The notes under the pieces were generated by a model, which ran no database searches, was not told where the DNA came from, and saw only the letters and a list, made by a program, of their open reading frames with translations. A DNA stretch of 64,000 nt from Gemmatimonadota bacterium (lineage in GTDB: Bacteria > Gemmatimonadota > Gemmatimonadetes > Gemmatimonadales > GWC2-71-9): assembly GCA_003222085.1 (NCBI GenBank), contig QHUK01000005.1, positions 45,844 to 109,843 of the forward strand, read 5' to 3'. The position numbers and the translations under genes are program-made. This document shows positions 37,854 through 51,675 of the stretch, in pieces (within the stretch, counting starts at the first letter, position 1; the number at the start of each line of letters is the position of its first letter).

Positions 37854-39169
37854 GCGCCGCCGCCCGGAGCGCCGCCGACGTCCTGGTCGCGAAGGCGCAG
37901 GACCGCTCCGCGCTGATCGGGATCGTCGGCCTCGGCTACGTGGGCCTGCCGCTCGCGATGGAGTTCGCGCGCGCCGGCTTCCGCGTGCTGGGGTTCGACG
38001 TCAGCAAGTCGCTCGTGGAGCGCCTGACCCAGGGACGCTCCCACGTCCAGGATGTGCCAAGCGCGGAAGTGGCGCGTTTCACCACGGAGGGCAAGTTCGC
38101 CGCGACGACGGACCTCACGCGGCTGCGCGAGCCCGACGTCGTGTCGATCTGTGTGCCGACCCCTCTCTCCAAGACCAAAGACCCCGATGTGAGCTACGTG
38201 CTCGCGGCGACGAACTCGGTCAAGCAGGCGCTGCGACGCGGCCAGCTCATCGTCCTCGAGTCCACCACGTATCCGGGCACGACGCGCGAGCTGATGCTGC
38301 CCGCGCTGGAAGGAACCGGGCTCAAGGCCGGGGAGGACTTCTTCCTCGCCTTCTCCCCGGAGCGAGTAGACCCCGGCAACCCGAAGTGGAACACGCACAA
38401 CACGCCCAAGGTGGTGGGTGGCCTCACGGCGGCGTGTCGTCGCGTGGCGATGGCGGTCTACGAGCCGGCCATCGAACGACTCGTGGCGGTGTCTTCGATG
38501 GAGGCCGCGGAGCTGGTCAAGATTCTCGAAAACACGTTCCGCAGTGTGAACATCGGGCTCGTCAACGAGATGACGATCGTGTGCGACAAGCTCGGCGTGG
38601 ACGTGTGGGAGGTGATCGACGCTGCCGCGACGAAGCCCTTCGGCTTCATGAAGTTCACGCCAGGTCCCGGCGTCGGGGGGCACTGCATCCCGCTCGATCC
38701 GCACTACCTCGCGTGGAAGATGCGGACGCTCAACTATCGCACGCGATTCATCGAGCTGGCCGGCGAGATCAACGCCGAGATGCCCGAATACTGGGTCGGC
38801 CGCGTGGTTGATCGGCTCAACGAGCAGGGGCGGGCCGCGCGCGGCAGCCGGGTACTGGTCGTGGGGGTCGCCTACAAGAAGGACATCGACGATGTCCGCG
38901 AGAGCCCGGCCCTCGACGTGATCCGCTTGCTGCAGCGACGCGGCGCGGCGGTGTCGTACCACGATCCGCACGTCCCGAGACTCAAGGACGAGGACATCGA
39001 TCTCGCTTCGCTGCCCCTCACGTCCGAGTCGCTCGCCACCGCGGATTGCGTGATCATCGTGACCGACCATTCGGACGTCGACTACGTCCTGGTGGAGCGG
39101 TGTGCGCGTGTGGTGGTCGACACCCGAAACGCCCTCGCCGCGGTGCGCCGGCACCGGGAGGAGCCGTGA
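37850..39169 (+). CDS. UDP-N-acetyl-D-glucosamine 6-dehydrogenase (WbpA type)
   Basis: The 439-residue nucleotide-sugar dehydrogenase has GLGYVGLPLAMEFARAG, CVPTPLSKTKDPD, STTYPGTT, FSPERVDPGN and the catalytic cysteine in GPGVGGHCIPLDPHYL. The HCIPLDP form and the PERVDPGN motif are those of the UDP-HexNAc dehydrogenase group (WbpA/TviB) rather than UDP-glucose dehydrogenases. It should make UDP-GlcNAcA for the two preceding enzymes. Confidence 0.9.
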   Translation: MSAAARSAADVLVAKAQDRSALIGIVGLGYVGLPLAMEFARAGFRVLGFDVSKSLVERLTQGRSHVQDVPSAEVARFTTEGKFAATTDLTRLREPDVVSICVPTPLSKTKDPDVSYVLAATNSVKQALRRGQLIVLESTTYPGTTRELMLPALEGTGLKAGEDFFLAFSPERVDPGNPKWNTHNTPKVVGGLTAACRRVAMAVYEPAIERLVAVSSMEAAELVKILENTFRSVNIGLVNEMTIVCDKLGVDVWEVIDAAATKPFGFMKFTPGPGVGGHCIPLDPHYLAWKMRTLNYRTRFIELAGEINAEMPEYWVGRVVDRLNEQGRAARGSRVLVVGVAYKKDIDDVRESPALDVIRLLQRRGAAVSYHDPHVPRLKDEDIDLASLPLTSESLATADCVIIVTDHSDVDYVLVERCARVVVDTRNALAAVRRHREEP

Positions 39170-40485
39170 AGATCGCGGTGCTCGGCACGGGGTACGTCGG
39201 TCTCGTGGCAGGGGCGTGCCTCGCCGAAACGGGCAATGATGTCCTGTGCGTCGACGTCGACCAGGCCAAGATCGACAGCCTGCGCCAGAACCGGCTGCCG
39301 ATCCACGAGCCCGGGCTCGAGCCGCTCGTCGTGCGGAACCAACGCGACGGCCGCCTGGAGTTCACGACCGACCTCGGCGGCGCGGTTGAGCGCTCGGATG
39401 TCATCTTCATCGCCGTGGGCACGCCGGCGACGGAGGACGGCTCGGCGGATCTGCAGCACGTGCTGGACGTGGCGCGCACCATCGGCCAGCACATGGATCG
39501 CTCCAAGCTGGTCGTCACCAAGAGCACCGTTCCGGTCGGGACCGCGGAACGGGTCCGCGCGGAAATCGCCAAGCACACGACGACCGCATTTCACATCTGC
39601 GCGAACCCCGAGTTCCTGAAGGAGGGCGCCGCGGTCGAAGACTTCATGAAGCCGGACCGAGTCATCGTCGGTGTGGATTCGCCCGAGGCGGCGGACGTGA
39701 TGGCCCAGCTCTATGCGCCGTTCGTCCGGACCGGCAATCCCATCATCTTCATGGATTTGTCGTCGGCCGAAATGACCAAGTACGCGGCGAACGCCATGCT
39801 GGCGACGCGCATCTCGTTCATGAACCAGATCGCGCTGCTGTGTGACGCCGTCGGTGCGGATGTGACCCTCGTCCGCAAGGGGATCGGGACGGACCGCCGC
39901 ATCGGACCGGCGTTCCTGTTCCCGGGGCCGGGCTACGGCGGGTCGTGCTTTCCGAAGGACCTGAAGGCGCTGATCCGCACGGCCGAGGACCGCAACGTGC
40001 CACTCCACATCCTGCAGGCGGTCGAGGCGGCGAATGAGCGGCAGAAGCGAGTGCTGTTCGAAAAGCTCGCGCGGCGACTCGGGGACGGGGTGCGCGGCGC
40101 GACGGTCGCCGTCTGGGGGCTCGCGTTCAAGGCCGAAACCGACGACGTGCGCGAGAGCCCGGCCCTCGTGCTGGTCGAGCAGCTGCTCGCGGCGGGCGCG
40201 CGGGTGCGCGTGCACGACCCCGCGGCCCTGGCATCCGCGCGCCGTCACCTGAAGGACCGGGTGGCGTATGCCAAGAGCGTGTACGACGCAGTGGACGGCG
40301 CCGCGGCCCTCGCAATCGTCACGGAGTGGCTGGAGTATCGGAATCCGGACTTCGAGCGGATCAAGCGCGCCATGACGCGGCCCGTGGTTGTCGACGGACG
40401 GAACCTGTACGACCCGCAGCGCATGGCGCGGCTCGGGTTCATTTATGAGAGCATCGGCCGTCCCGTGGCATGCGCATCCTCGTAA
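39166..40485 (+). CDS. ugd: UDP-glucose 6-dehydrogenase
   Basis: The 439-residue protein has [64 protein letters not shown] and the catalytic cysteine in [16 protein letters not shown]. It oxidises UDP-glucose to UDP-glucuronate, the substrate for the two downstream enzymes. GTG 39166 overlaps the previous stop. Confidence 0.95.
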   Translation: MKIAVLGTGYVGLVAGACLAETGNDVLCVDVDQAKIDSLRQNRLPIHEPGLEPLVVRNQRDGRLEFTTDLGGAVERSDVIFIAVGTPATEDGSADLQHVLDVARTIGQHMDRSKLVVTKSTVPVGTAERVRAEIAKHTTTAFHICANPEFLKEGAAVEDFMKPDRVIVGVDSPEAADVMAQLYAPFVRTGNPIIFMDLSSAEMTKYAANAMLATRISFMNQIALLCDAVGADVTLVRKGIGTDRRIGPAFLFPGPGYGGSCFPKDLKALIRTAEDRNVPLHILQAVEAANERQKRVLFEKLARRLGDGVRGATVAVWGLAFKAETDDVRESPALVLVEQLLAAGARVRVHDPAALASARRHLKDRVAYAKSVYDAVDGAAALAIVTEWLEYRNPDFERIKRAMTRPVVVDGRNLYDPQRMARLGFIYESIGRPVACASS

Positions 40486-41405
40486 CCGGCGCCGCGGGGT
40501 TTCTCGGCTCGCATCTCTGCGACCGCCTGCTCGCGCTGGGCCACCGCGTGGTGGGGATGGACAACTTCATCACCGGCAACCGGTCGAACCTCGACCACCT
40601 GAAGAGCCACCCGAGCTTTCAGCTGATCCTGCACGACGTCGCCAACTTCATCGAGGTGGAGGGGCCACTCGAGGGCGTGTTCCACTTCGCGAGCCCGGCG
40701 AGCCCGGTCGACTATCTGGAATTGCCGATCCAGACCCTCAAGGTCGGCTCGCTCGGCACCCATAAGGCCCTCGGTCTCGCGAAGGCGAAGGGCGCGCGGT
40801 TTCTGCTGGCCTCGACGTCGGAAGTCTACGGCGATCCCCTGGTGCACCCCCAGCCCGAGAGCTACTGGGGGAATGTGAACCCAGTGGGGCCCCGCGGCGT
40901 CTACGACGAGGCCAAGCGCTTCGCGGAAGCCATCACGATGGCCTATCATCGGTTCCACCGGGTCGACACCCGGATCGTGCGTATCTTCAATACCTATGGG
41001 CCCCGCATGCGACCCCGCGATGGCCGCGTGGTGTCGAACTTTATCGTGCAGGCGCTCAAGGGCGAGCCGCTCACCGTGTACGGTGACGGCTCCCAGACCC
41101 GCTCGTTTTGCTATGTGGACGACCTCGTTGAGGGCATCGTGAGGCTGTTCGAGCGCGGGGGACCCGAGCCGACGAACATCGGCAACCCCACCGAATTCAC
41201 CGTGCGCCAGCTGGCCGAGCTGGTCCTGCGACTCACCGGCAGCCGGAGCCGCACGGTGGAGCAGCCCCTGCCGACCGACGATCCGAAGGTCCGCCAACCG
41301 GACATCCAGCGTGCCCGCGAGACGCTCGGCTGGGAGCCGAAGGTCGCGCTCGAGGACGGGCTGCGCCGCACCATCGAGTATTTCAGCAGGCTCACGACCG
41401 CGTGA
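40470..41405 (+). CDS. UDP-glucuronate decarboxylase (UDP-xylose synthase)
   Basis: The 311-residue extended SDR has [41 protein letters not shown] and [10 protein letters not shown]. The UXS-type signatures are [14 protein letters not shown] and [11 protein letters not shown], together with [10 protein letters not shown]. It decarboxylates UDP-GlcA to UDP-xylose. It overlaps ugd by 16 nt. Confidence 0.92.
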   Translation: MRILVTGAAGFLGSHLCDRLLALGHRVVGMDNFITGNRSNLDHLKSHPSFQLILHDVANFIEVEGPLEGVFHFASPASPVDYLELPIQTLKVGSLGTHKALGLAKAKGARFLLASTSEVYGDPLVHPQPESYWGNVNPVGPRGVYDEAKRFAEAITMAYHRFHRVDTRIVRIFNTYGPRMRPRDGRVVSNFIVQALKGEPLTVYGDGSQTRSFCYVDDLVEGIVRLFERGGPEPTNIGNPTEFTVRQLAELVLRLTGSRSRTVEQPLPTDDPKVRQPDIQRARETLGWEPKVALEDGLRRTIEYFSRLTTA

Positions 41406-42370
41406 GCGCCCGCTTGCTCGTCACAGGTGCGGCCGGCTTTATCGGCTCGCACGTGTGCGAAGCGCTCCTCGCCCGGGGTGACGAGGTCGTGGGCGTCGAC
41501 AACTTCGATCCCTTCTACGACCGCGCCGTGAAGGAGCGGAACCTCGACGCGCTGCGCCGGGCCAAGGGCTTCCGGTTCGTCGAGGCGGACATCGTGCGTG
41601 ATGCGCTCCCCCTCGAGGGCGTGTCGGTGGTGTTGCACCTCGCGGCACGCCCGGGGGTGCGCCCCTCGCTCGAGGACCCCGCGTCCTACGGCGACACCAA
41701 TGTGACCGGGACGGTGCGTGTGTTCGAGGCGGTGCGGCGCGCCGGCCTCCGGCGGATCGTGTTCGGCTCGTCATCCTCGGTGTACGGTGATGCCACGCCC
41801 GCCCCCTTCGCCGAGGACGCCGCCGCCGTCTGGCCGATCTCGCCCTACGCGGCCAGCAAGCGCGCCGCAGAGCTGATGGCGCACGCCTTCGCGCACCTGT
41901 ACGGCCTGCAGATCGCCTGCCTCCGATTCTTCACCGTGTACGGGCCGCGCCAGCGGCCTGATCTCGCCATCCATCGCTTCACCCACCTCATCGCCGCCGG
42001 ACAGCCGGTCCGCATGCATGGGGACGGGTCGAGCGAGCGCGACTATACCTATATTACGGATTGTGTGGACGGGGTCCTCGCGGCCGTGGAATGGACCGGC
42101 CGGCCGCGGGCGGCGGGGCTCGCCGAGCCGATCAATATTGGTGGCGGGGCCCGCGTGCGGCTCGACCGACTGATCGAGCTGATTGGGCGGACGCTGGGGC
42201 GCGAGGTGCGGATCGAGCGCCACGGGGATCAGCCCGGCGACGTGCGGCTCACCGCGGCGGACCTGCGCCGCGCCGAGCACGAGCTGGGGTACCGGCCCGC
42301 GGTCGGGATCGAGGAAGGCATTCGACAGTTCGTCCGCTGGTACGAGGCGATGCATGGACGTCAGCGCTGA
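41402..42370 (+). CDS. UDP-glucuronate 4-epimerase-like protein
   Basis: The 322-residue extended SDR has [19 protein letters not shown], the [18 protein letters not shown] stretch characteristic of UDP-glucuronate 4-epimerases, [18 protein letters not shown] and [10 protein letters not shown]. It likely forms UDP-galacturonate from the product of ugd. A UDP-glucose 4-epimerase is the alternative. GTG 41402 overlaps the previous stop. Confidence 0.87.
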   Translation: MSARLLVTGAAGFIGSHVCEALLARGDEVVGVDNFDPFYDRAVKERNLDALRRAKGFRFVEADIVRDALPLEGVSVVLHLAARPGVRPSLEDPASYGDTNVTGTVRVFEAVRRAGLRRIVFGSSSSVYGDATPAPFAEDAAAVWPISPYAASKRAAELMAHAFAHLYGLQIACLRFFTVYGPRQRPDLAIHRFTHLIAAGQPVRMHGDGSSERDYTYITDCVDGVLAAVEWTGRPRAAGLAEPINIGGGARVRLDRLIELIGRTLGREVRIERHGDQPGDVRLTAADLRRAEHELGYRPAVGIEEGIRQFVRWYEAMHGRQR

Positions 42371-43151
42371 GCATCTCGTCGAGCAGGCCCGGGAGCGGTT
42401 CCAGCTGCAGGACTACTACGGGGCCATCCACCTCCTCGAGGAGGTGGTCGCGGCGGGCCGCGCGTTCGCCGATGCGCACCACATGCTCGGCCTGTCGTAT
42501 TCGCTCGTGGGCCAGCAGGATCAGGCTCTGGCACAGCTCGACCGCGCCCTGGCCCTCAACCCCCATTACGTCGAGGCACTGGTGCACCGCGCCATCGTGC
42601 TGAACGAGCTGGGACGCGAAACCGAGGCGGACGCTGCCTTCCGGCGGGCCGCGCAGGTCGGGGGTGAGCCGCGGCAGGGCTTCGCGGCCCATGTGGCCGC
42701 GAAGCTGGCCAACCAGCACGCGGCGCTGGGTGACGCATACCTCGGTGCGGGCGGCCTGACGCAGGCGATCGCGGAGTACCACCAGGCGCTCGCCCTGGGT
42801 CCGGCGTTTCACGACCTGCGGTACAAGCTGGGGCGGATGCTGCTCGAGGCGGGCCGCGCACTCGACGCGCGCGAACATTTCGAGATCATCGTCCGGGCAC
42901 GTCCCACCTACCTCGACGCCGCCGCCATGCTCGGGCTCGCCTGCTACCTCGCCGGGGACGGGCTCGCCGCCAGGGCGGTGTGGGAGGAATGCCGGGAGCG
43001 CCGGCCGGAGGATCCGCGCGTGGAAGCCTACCTGGCTATGCTGGCTCGCAACGACGCCGCCGTCCCAGTGGCCGTGCCGGCCTCCGGTGGGGACGGCGAA
43101 CCGCCGTCGACGCACGCCTCGGGTCGATCCGGGCGGAAGAAAAAGTCGTGA
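42354..43151 (+). CDS. TPR-repeat protein, cytosolic
   Basis: The 265-residue protein consists of about five tetratricopeptide repeats (for example AHHMLGLSYSLVGQQDQALAQLDRAL and RYKLGRMLLEAGRALDA) and ends in a basic tail GRSGRKKKS. No signal peptide is seen. It overlaps the epimerase gene by 17 nt and the next TPR gene by 4 nt. It probably acts as a protein-interaction scaffold; partner unknown. Confidence 0.82.
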   Translation: MDVSAEHLVEQARERFQLQDYYGAIHLLEEVVAAGRAFADAHHMLGLSYSLVGQQDQALAQLDRALALNPHYVEALVHRAIVLNELGRETEADAAFRRAAQVGGEPRQGFAAHVAAKLANQHAALGDAYLGAGGLTQAIAEYHQALALGPAFHDLRYKLGRMLLEAGRALDAREHFEIIVRARPTYLDAAAMLGLACYLAGDGLAARAVWEECRERRPEDPRVEAYLAMLARNDAAVPVAVPASGGDGEPPSTHASGRSGRKKKS

Positions 43152-44071
43152 GACGCTGGGCCCTGCTCGGTATCGCGCTGGGGCTGGCCTGCCAGCCGAG
43201 CGCCGCCGACCATGAGGAGCTGGGCGACCGCGCGTACGCGGCCGGGGCGTTCCGCGATGCGCTCGCCGAATACCAGCTCGGGCTGAAGGCCCATCCTGGC
43301 AGCGCGGACCTGAATGCCAAGGCCGGGGCGGCGGCCCTGCATGTCGGGGATTACGCCGCCGCCGTCGACGCCTACGTCCTGCTCGGGCAGCGCGACGGAT
43401 CGCGGGCCGGGGAGGCGGCGGACGGCCTCGAGCGGGTCGCCCGGGCCGCCCTCGGCGCGAACGACCGCGGCGATGCCGCGAAGGGACTGGCCGGGCTCCG
43501 GGCCGTGGCTCCCACGAGGCCGCTCGGCCGCTACACCCGGCTGGCGGCGCTGGATGCCGCCGATCGGGGGGATACCGCCGGCGCGATGGCGCTCCTGCCC
43601 GGGGCGGTCGCGGCCGCCGCGGACGCGCGGATGGCCGATTCGCTCTTGTTCGTGTACGGGATGGCCGCGGTGCGGGCGCGCGATTGCGCCACCGCCGCGC
43701 CGGCGTTCGAGGGCGTGATCCGGCGGCAACGGGAGCCCGCGGTCGCGGACCGCGCGCGCGAGGGGCTGGGGTTGTGCTCGCTGGTCCAGGGCCAGCGGCT
43801 GCTCGAGACGGGCAAGCCCACCGAGGCGGAGGACTGGTTTCGGCGGGCGACCGCGCCGGGGGCGCCCGCCGACGTGGTGCGCGGAGCGTTTCTCGGGCTG
43901 GGAGACGTGAAGCTCGCGCAGGGCAATGTGGCGGCGGCGTTGGAGAGCTACCAGCAGGCGCTGGTGGGCGGCACGCCCGGGGACACCATCACCCAGCGCG
44001 CGCACGAGAAAATCAACGCCTTGGGCAAGGCGGACGCGCCGTCGCCGGTCCCGCCGCCGAACCAACCATGA
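43148..44071 (+). CDS. Exported TPR-repeat protein, possible lipoprotein
   Basis: The 307-residue protein has an export signal ending GLACQPSAAD; the cysteine could be lipidated although the lipobox is weak. TPR-like helices follow, from EELGDRAYAAGAFRDALAEYQLG to GDVKLAQGNVAAALESYQQAL, and then a proline-rich tail. It lies directly before bamD (ATGA overlap), so it may assist envelope assembly, but that is inference. Confidence 0.78.
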   Translation: MRRWALLGIALGLACQPSAADHEELGDRAYAAGAFRDALAEYQLGLKAHPGSADLNAKAGAAALHVGDYAAAVDAYVLLGQRDGSRAGEAADGLERVARAALGANDRGDAAKGLAGLRAVAPTRPLGRYTRLAALDAADRGDTAGAMALLPGAVAAAADARMADSLLFVYGMAAVRARDCATAAPAFEGVIRRQREPAVADRAREGLGLCSLVQGQRLLETGKPTEAEDWFRRATAPGAPADVVRGAFLGLGDVKLAQGNVAAALESYQQALVGGTPGDTITQRAHEKINALGKADAPSPVPPPNQP

Positions 44072-44826
44072 GGGCCATGCGTCGCTCGCTGCTCATCGCC
44101 GGTGCCACGCTCTTGGCGGCATGCCACCACGGCGCCCGCGTCGTGCCGGCCCCGGATCCGGTCGCCGAGCTGGCGAAGGCGCGCGCTCAGTTCCGGAGCG
44201 GGAACTTCGGCAAGGCGCTCGTGTCGTTCCGTCGACTGACGTATGAGCTCGGCCCCAGCCAGCCCGAGATGGCCGACGTACACTACCATCTCGCCGAGTG
44301 TTACTTCCAGACGGGGGACCGCGTCCAGGCAGCCCACGAGTTCCGCCAGGTGGCGGATCAATATGCGACCAGCGCGTACGCGCCCATGGCCCTGCTGCGG
44401 GCGGGCGATGCGAACCTGCGGCTGTGGGGAAAGCCGGAGCTGGATCCGTCGTACGGCGAAACGGCGCTCGCCATTTACCAGGAGCTGGCGGGGCGCTATC
44501 CGGGGACCGACGCGGCCGCCCGGGCGCAGATGCATGTACAACAGCTCCGGGAGTGGTTTGCCCAGAAGGACTATAAGAACGGCATGTTCTACTTCCGGCG
44601 ACGCGCCTACGATTCCGCGATCATCTACTTCAAGGACGTGATTGCGACCTATCCGGGGACGTCACTCGTCCCCGACGCGCTGATGCGGCTGGTGGACAGT
44701 TACCGCGTCATCGGGTACGGCGACGAGCTGAAGGAGACCTGCACGCACCTGCGCCGCTACTTTCCGCAGACCGAAGGGCTCGACAAGTCCTGCCCGGCCG
44801 ACTCGAGCACCGCCACGCCGTCCTGA
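44068..44826 (+). CDS. bamD: Outer-membrane assembly lipoprotein BamD
   Basis: The 252-residue protein has a clear lipoprotein signal (RRSLLIAGATLLAAC) and five TPR-like helical pairs with the BamD pattern (GKALVSFRRLTYELGPSQ, VHYHLAECYFQTG, DSAIIYFKDVIATYPGT, LMRLVDSYRVIG). It belongs to the BAM complex that inserts outer-membrane barrels. ATG 44068 overlaps the previous stop; a second ATG at 44077 is possible. Confidence 0.88.
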   Translation: MRAMRRSLLIAGATLLAACHHGARVVPAPDPVAELAKARAQFRSGNFGKALVSFRRLTYELGPSQPEMADVHYHLAECYFQTGDRVQAAHEFRQVADQYATSAYAPMALLRAGDANLRLWGKPELDPSYGETALAIYQELAGRYPGTDAAARAQMHVQQLREWFAQKDYKNGMFYFRRRAYDSAIIYFKDVIATYPGTSLVPDALMRLVDSYRVIGYGDELKETCTHLRRYFPQTEGLDKSCPADSSTATPS

Positions 44827-44832
44827 CCCCGC

Positions 44833-45396
44833 GTGGAGGCCCTGTTCGGCGGCTCGTTCGATCCCGTGCACGTCGGGCATTTGGTCGCCGCGGAAGCCGC
44901 GGGGGAAGCGCTCGACGCGAGAGTGCGGTTCCTCCCGGCGCGCGTGCAGCCGTTAAAAGGGGCCGAGCGGGGCGCCACGCCCGAGCAGCGGGCGGAAATG
45001 CTGGACCTTGCGGTCGCCGGCAACCCGCGCCTCGCGGTCGAGCGCATCGAGCTGACGTTACCCGCCCCGTCGTACACGGTCCGGACGCTGCAGGCGTTGG
45101 CCGAGCGGGAGCCGGGGAACCGTTTCACGTTATTGCTGGGGGCGGACGCCGCCGGCGAGCTCGCCGCCTGGTACCAGGTCGACGCGCTCCCGGCGCTGGC
45201 GGACGTGGTGGTGTTCGCCCGCCCCGGGGCGTCGCTCCCGCGGCATGCGGCCATCCGCCGGGTGGTCGAGGTGCCGGCGGTCGACGTGTCGGCCACGATG
45301 ATCCGGGCGCGGGTGCGGCAGGCCCGCTCCATCCGCTATCTCGTGCCCGATGCGGTGCGCGACTACATCGCGGCGCGCGGGCTGTATCGCGAATAG
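44833..45396 (+). CDS. nadD: Nicotinate-nucleotide adenylyltransferase
   Basis: The 187-residue nucleotidyltransferase begins ALFGGSFDPVHVGHL, the ATP-binding GxFxPxHxGH motif, and ends with VDVSATMIRARVRQARSIRYLVPDAVRDYI, the ISSTxIR-type motif. It makes deamido-NAD in NAD synthesis. GTG 44833 is 6 nt after bamD and is needed for the first strand. Confidence 0.94.
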   Translation: MEALFGGSFDPVHVGHLVAAEAAGEALDARVRFLPARVQPLKGAERGATPEQRAEMLDLAVAGNPRLAVERIELTLPAPSYTVRTLQALAEREPGNRFTLLLGADAAGELAAWYQVDALPALADVVVFARPGASLPRHAAIRRVVEVPAVDVSATMIRARVRQARSIRYLVPDAVRDYIAARGLYRE

Positions 45397-45403
45397 AGGG
45401 CTG

Positions 45404-48673
<3,270 letters not shown>

Positions 48674-48677
48674 ACGA

Positions 48678-48761
48678 GGAACGCGGAAGTCGGAACGCGG
48701 AACACCCGGGCCGACGTCCCTGCTGCTGTTCCGCGTTCCGCATTCCCCGTTCCGCGTTATT
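48678..48761. repeat. Palindromic tandem-repeat element, period 7
   Basis: The left arm (48678-48705) is GGAACGC-GGAAGTC-GGAACGC-GGAACAC. The right arm (48727-48761) repeats the complement TTCCGCG four times with small changes. The centre is about 21 nt. It lies just after the secA stop and shares its unit with the element at 54.1 kb. Confidence 0.88.
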
Positions 48762-48790
48762 CGGGTACCGGGATATCCTCCTTTGCCACC

Positions 48791-48796
48791 TATGCT
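48791..48796 (+). promoter_or_regulatory. -10 box (TATGCT) directly before radC, leaderless type
   Basis: TATGCT ends 6 nt before the ATG at 48803 and no Shine-Dalgarno sequence lies between. No good -35 is visible, partly because the palindromic repeat ends about 30 nt upstream. Confidence 0.45.
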
Positions 48797-48802
48797 TCCC
48801 CC

Positions 48803-49486
48803 ATGTCGCTGCGCCTGTCCGAGCAGCCGGAACGGGACCGTCCGCGCGAGCGTTTGTGGAGCGTCGGCGCCGCCGCGTTGACGGCGCAGGAGCTCTTGGC
48901 CATTCTCCTAGGCACGGGGTACGCGGGTCGGGACGCCCTCGCGGTCGCGGGCGAGGTGCTCGCTCGGGTGGAGGGTTCGTTGCGCCGGCTCGCCGGGCGG
49001 CCGTCGGCCGACCTCGCTCGCGTGCCGGGGGTGGGCCGCGGCAAAGCCGCTCGCGTGGTCGCGGCGCTCGAGCTGGGGCGCCGCGTGGGCGCCGAACATG
49101 AGCCGCCCCCGGACCGGATTCGCGGTCCGGGCGACGTGCAACGCTTCTACGCCTCCCGGTTACGGGATCTGGCGGTGGAGGAATTTCACGTGCTGGCCCT
49201 CGGCAGCCAGAGTCAGGTGCTGGGCGATCTGCTCATCACGCGGGGCATCTTGAACAGCTCGCTCGTCCACCCGCGGGAAGTCTTCCGGGCGGCGATCGCC
49301 GAAGCCGCGGCGGGAATCATCGTGGTGCACAACCACCCGAGCGGCGACGCGACACCGTCGGCCGACGACCGGGCGGTAACACGGCAGCTGGTGGACGCGG
49401 GCCGGCTGCTGGACGTGCCGGTGTACGACCACGTGATCGTCGGAGGCGATCGCTACGTGAGCTTCGCAGAGGCTGGCCTGTTGTGA
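48803..49486 (+). CDS. radC: RadC-family JAB-domain protein
   Basis: The 227-residue protein has an N-terminal helix-hairpin-helix-like part (LARVPGVGRGKAARVVAALELG). The C-terminal JAB domain has the metal-site motif VHNHPSGDATPSADD. The family's role in DNA repair is uncertain. It overlaps the Rel gene by GTGA. Confidence 0.93.
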   Translation: MSLRLSEQPERDRPRERLWSVGAAALTAQELLAILLGTGYAGRDALAVAGEVLARVEGSLRRLAGRPSADLARVPGVGRGKAARVVAALELGRRVGAEHEPPPDRIRGPGDVQRFYASRLRDLAVEEFHVLALGSQSQVLGDLLITRGILNSSLVHPREVFRAAIAEAAAGIIVVHNHPSGDATPSADDRAVTRQLVDAGRLLDVPVYDHVIVGGDRYVSFAEAGLL

Positions 49487-51666
49487 CGACCACGGCACCG
49501 CTGCTGGCGCCCGAGCTGGCGCGGGCCGTCGCGCTGCAGCGCGACCGCCTCGACCTCGACCTGCTGGGGCGGGCCTACCAGGTGAGCGCCCAGGCCCACC
49601 GCGGCCAGAAGCGCCAATCGGGCGACGACTACGTCTCGCACTCGGTGGCCGTGGCGACCATTCTCGCCGAGCAGCAGATGGACTCGGTCACGATCGCGGC
49701 CGCCCTGTTGCACGACGTCGTCGAGGACTCGGACGTCTCGGTCGAGGACATCCGGCGCACGTTCGGTCCCGAGGTGGCGGAGCTGGTCGACGGACTCACG
49801 AAGCTCTCCACCCTCACCTTCCGCTCGACGGTGGAGGAGCAGGCCGAAAACTACCGCAAGCTCCTGCTGTCGGTCGCCAAGGACGCCCGCGTCATCATCA
49901 TCAAGCTCGCCGACCGGCTGCACAACATGCGGACCCTCGAGCACCTCGACCAGGAGAAACGCCGCCGCATCGCGCTCGAAACGCGCGAGATCTACGCGCC
50001 CCTGGCCCACCGCTTCGGGATGGCGGGCGTGAAGGCCGAGCTCGAGGATCTCGCCTGCAAGTTCCTCGAGCCCGAGGACTACCGCGCGCTGGCGCGCAAG
50101 GTCAAGGCGAGAAAGAGCGAGCGGGAAGAGACGATCGAGCGGCTGCGGATTCCGCTCGCCGAGGAGCTCCGGACGGCCGGGCTTACGGGTTTCGAGATCA
50201 CCGGCCGCCCCAAGAACCTCTGGTCGATTTACAAGAAGATGAAGAAGCGGGACAAGCCGTTCGAGGAGATCTACGACCTCCTCGCGGTGCGCGTGCTGGT
50301 GAACGATATCCCCGAGTGCTACCACGTGTTGGGCGTGATCCACCATAAGTGGACCCCGCTGCAGGAGCGCATCAAGGACTACATCGCGAGCCCGAAGTCG
50401 AACGGCTACCAGTCGCTCCACACCACCGTGTTCGGCCCGAGCGGCCAGCTGTACGAGATCCAGATCCGTACGCACGAGATGCACCACACCGCGGAGTACG
50501 GCATCGCGGCGCACTGGCTGTTCAAGGAAGGGCGCAAGAGTCCGGACGAGCTGGACCGCCATCTGGCGTGGTTCCGCCAGCTGCTCGAGCTGCAACAGGA
50601 CGCCCACACGCCCGAGGAGTTCCTCGAGTTCCTGAAGGTCGACCTCTACCAGGACGAGATCTTCGTCTTCACGCCCCGCGGGGACGTGAAGCGTCTGCCG
50701 AAGGGCGCGACGCCGATCGACTTTGCGTTCGCGGTGCACACGGAAGTCGGGCAGCACTGTCAGGGTGCGCGCATCAACGGCCGCATCGCGCCGTTGCACC
50801 GTCCGCTCAAGAACGGCGACACGGTGGAGGTGATGACCAGCCCGCAGGCCAAGCCGTCCCGCGACTGGCTGGCCCACGTGCAGACCGCCCGCGCCCGCCA
50901 CAAGATCCGGCAATGGATCAGCCGGGAAGAGCACGAGAAGAGCCTCGAGCTCGGGCAGGAGATCCTCGCGCGGGAAGTGCGGCGGCGGCGCCTCGAGCCG
51001 CCGGATGCCGAGCGTCTGGAGCGCGCCGCGGCCGGGCTCTCCGTCGGGACGGCGGAGCAGCTGCAGGCCGCGCTGGGGCGGGGCGACATCGCGCTGGGGA
51101 CCATGATGCGGGCGCTGTACCCCGACCTCCCGGCCGAGGACCTCCAGGCGCCCAAGCCGACGGCGTTCGGCCGCGTGATCGAGCGCCTGCGGCTCGGCCG
51201 CGGGATCAAGATCCAGGGCGTGGACGGACTGATGGTGCGGTATGCCCAGTGCTGTCAGCCGGTGCCCGGGGACCGGGTGGTGGGATACGTCACTCAGGGC
51301 CGCGGCATCTCGATCCACCGCTCGGATTGTCCCAACCTCCTCCTCCTCTCGGCCGAGACCGAGCGTCGCATCGAGATCGATTGGCAGGAATCGGAGGGAG
51401 AGACCTTCGTCGTCCGCCTGGCCGTGGGCGGGGAAGACCGGCGTGGCCTCTATGCCGACATCTGCACCGCCATCAGTGAATCGGGCACCAACATCCGCTC
51501 GGCGGAGATCTCGACGCGGGACGGCGCGGTGTTCGGCTCCGTGCTGGTGGAGGTCGAGAACCAGACCCACCTGAACAAGGTGATCCGGGCGATCCGGCGG
51601 GTGAAGGGTGTGATGGACGTCTCGCGCCGCGAGTCGGGCCCCCAGACGCCAGCCTCGGCCAGTTAA
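49483..51666 (+). CDS. Bifunctional (p)ppGpp synthetase/hydrolase (Rel/SpoT type)
   Basis: The 727-residue protein has an intact HD hydrolase domain (ALLHDVVED), the synthetase domain (EIYDLLAVRVLV, SPKSNGYQSLHTTVFG), a TGS domain (DEIFVFTPRGDVKRLPKGATPIDFAFAVHTEVG), the conserved-cysteine region (AQCCQPVPGDRVVGYVTQGRGISIHR) and a C-terminal ACT domain. Both activities are expected because the HD motif is complete. It controls the stringent response. GTG 49483 overlaps the radC stop. Confidence 0.95.
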   Translation: MTTTAPLLAPELARAVALQRDRLDLDLLGRAYQVSAQAHRGQKRQSGDDYVSHSVAVATILAEQQMDSVTIAAALLHDVVEDSDVSVEDIRRTFGPEVAELVDGLTKLSTLTFRSTVEEQAENYRKLLLSVAKDARVIIIKLADRLHNMRTLEHLDQEKRRRIALETREIYAPLAHRFGMAGVKAELEDLACKFLEPEDYRALARKVKARKSEREETIERLRIPLAEELRTAGLTGFEITGRPKNLWSIYKKMKKRDKPFEEIYDLLAVRVLVNDIPECYHVLGVIHHKWTPLQERIKDYIASPKSNGYQSLHTTVFGPSGQLYEIQIRTHEMHHTAEYGIAAHWLFKEGRKSPDELDRHLAWFRQLLELQQDAHTPEEFLEFLKVDLYQDEIFVFTPRGDVKRLPKGATPIDFAFAVHTEVGQHCQGARINGRIAPLHRPLKNGDTVEVMTSPQAKPSRDWLAHVQTARARHKIRQWISREEHEKSLELGQEILAREVRRRRLEPPDAERLERAAAGLSVGTAEQLQAALGRGDIALGTMMRALYPDLPAEDLQAPKPTAFGRVIERLRLGRGIKIQGVDGLMVRYAQCCQPVPGDRVVGYVTQGRGISIHRSDCPNLLLLSAETERRIEIDWQESEGETFVVRLAVGGEDRRGLYADICTAISESGTNIRSAEISTRDGAVFGSVLVEVENQTHLNKVIRAIRRVKGVMDVSRRESGPQTPASAS

Positions 51667-51675
51667 CTTTCATTG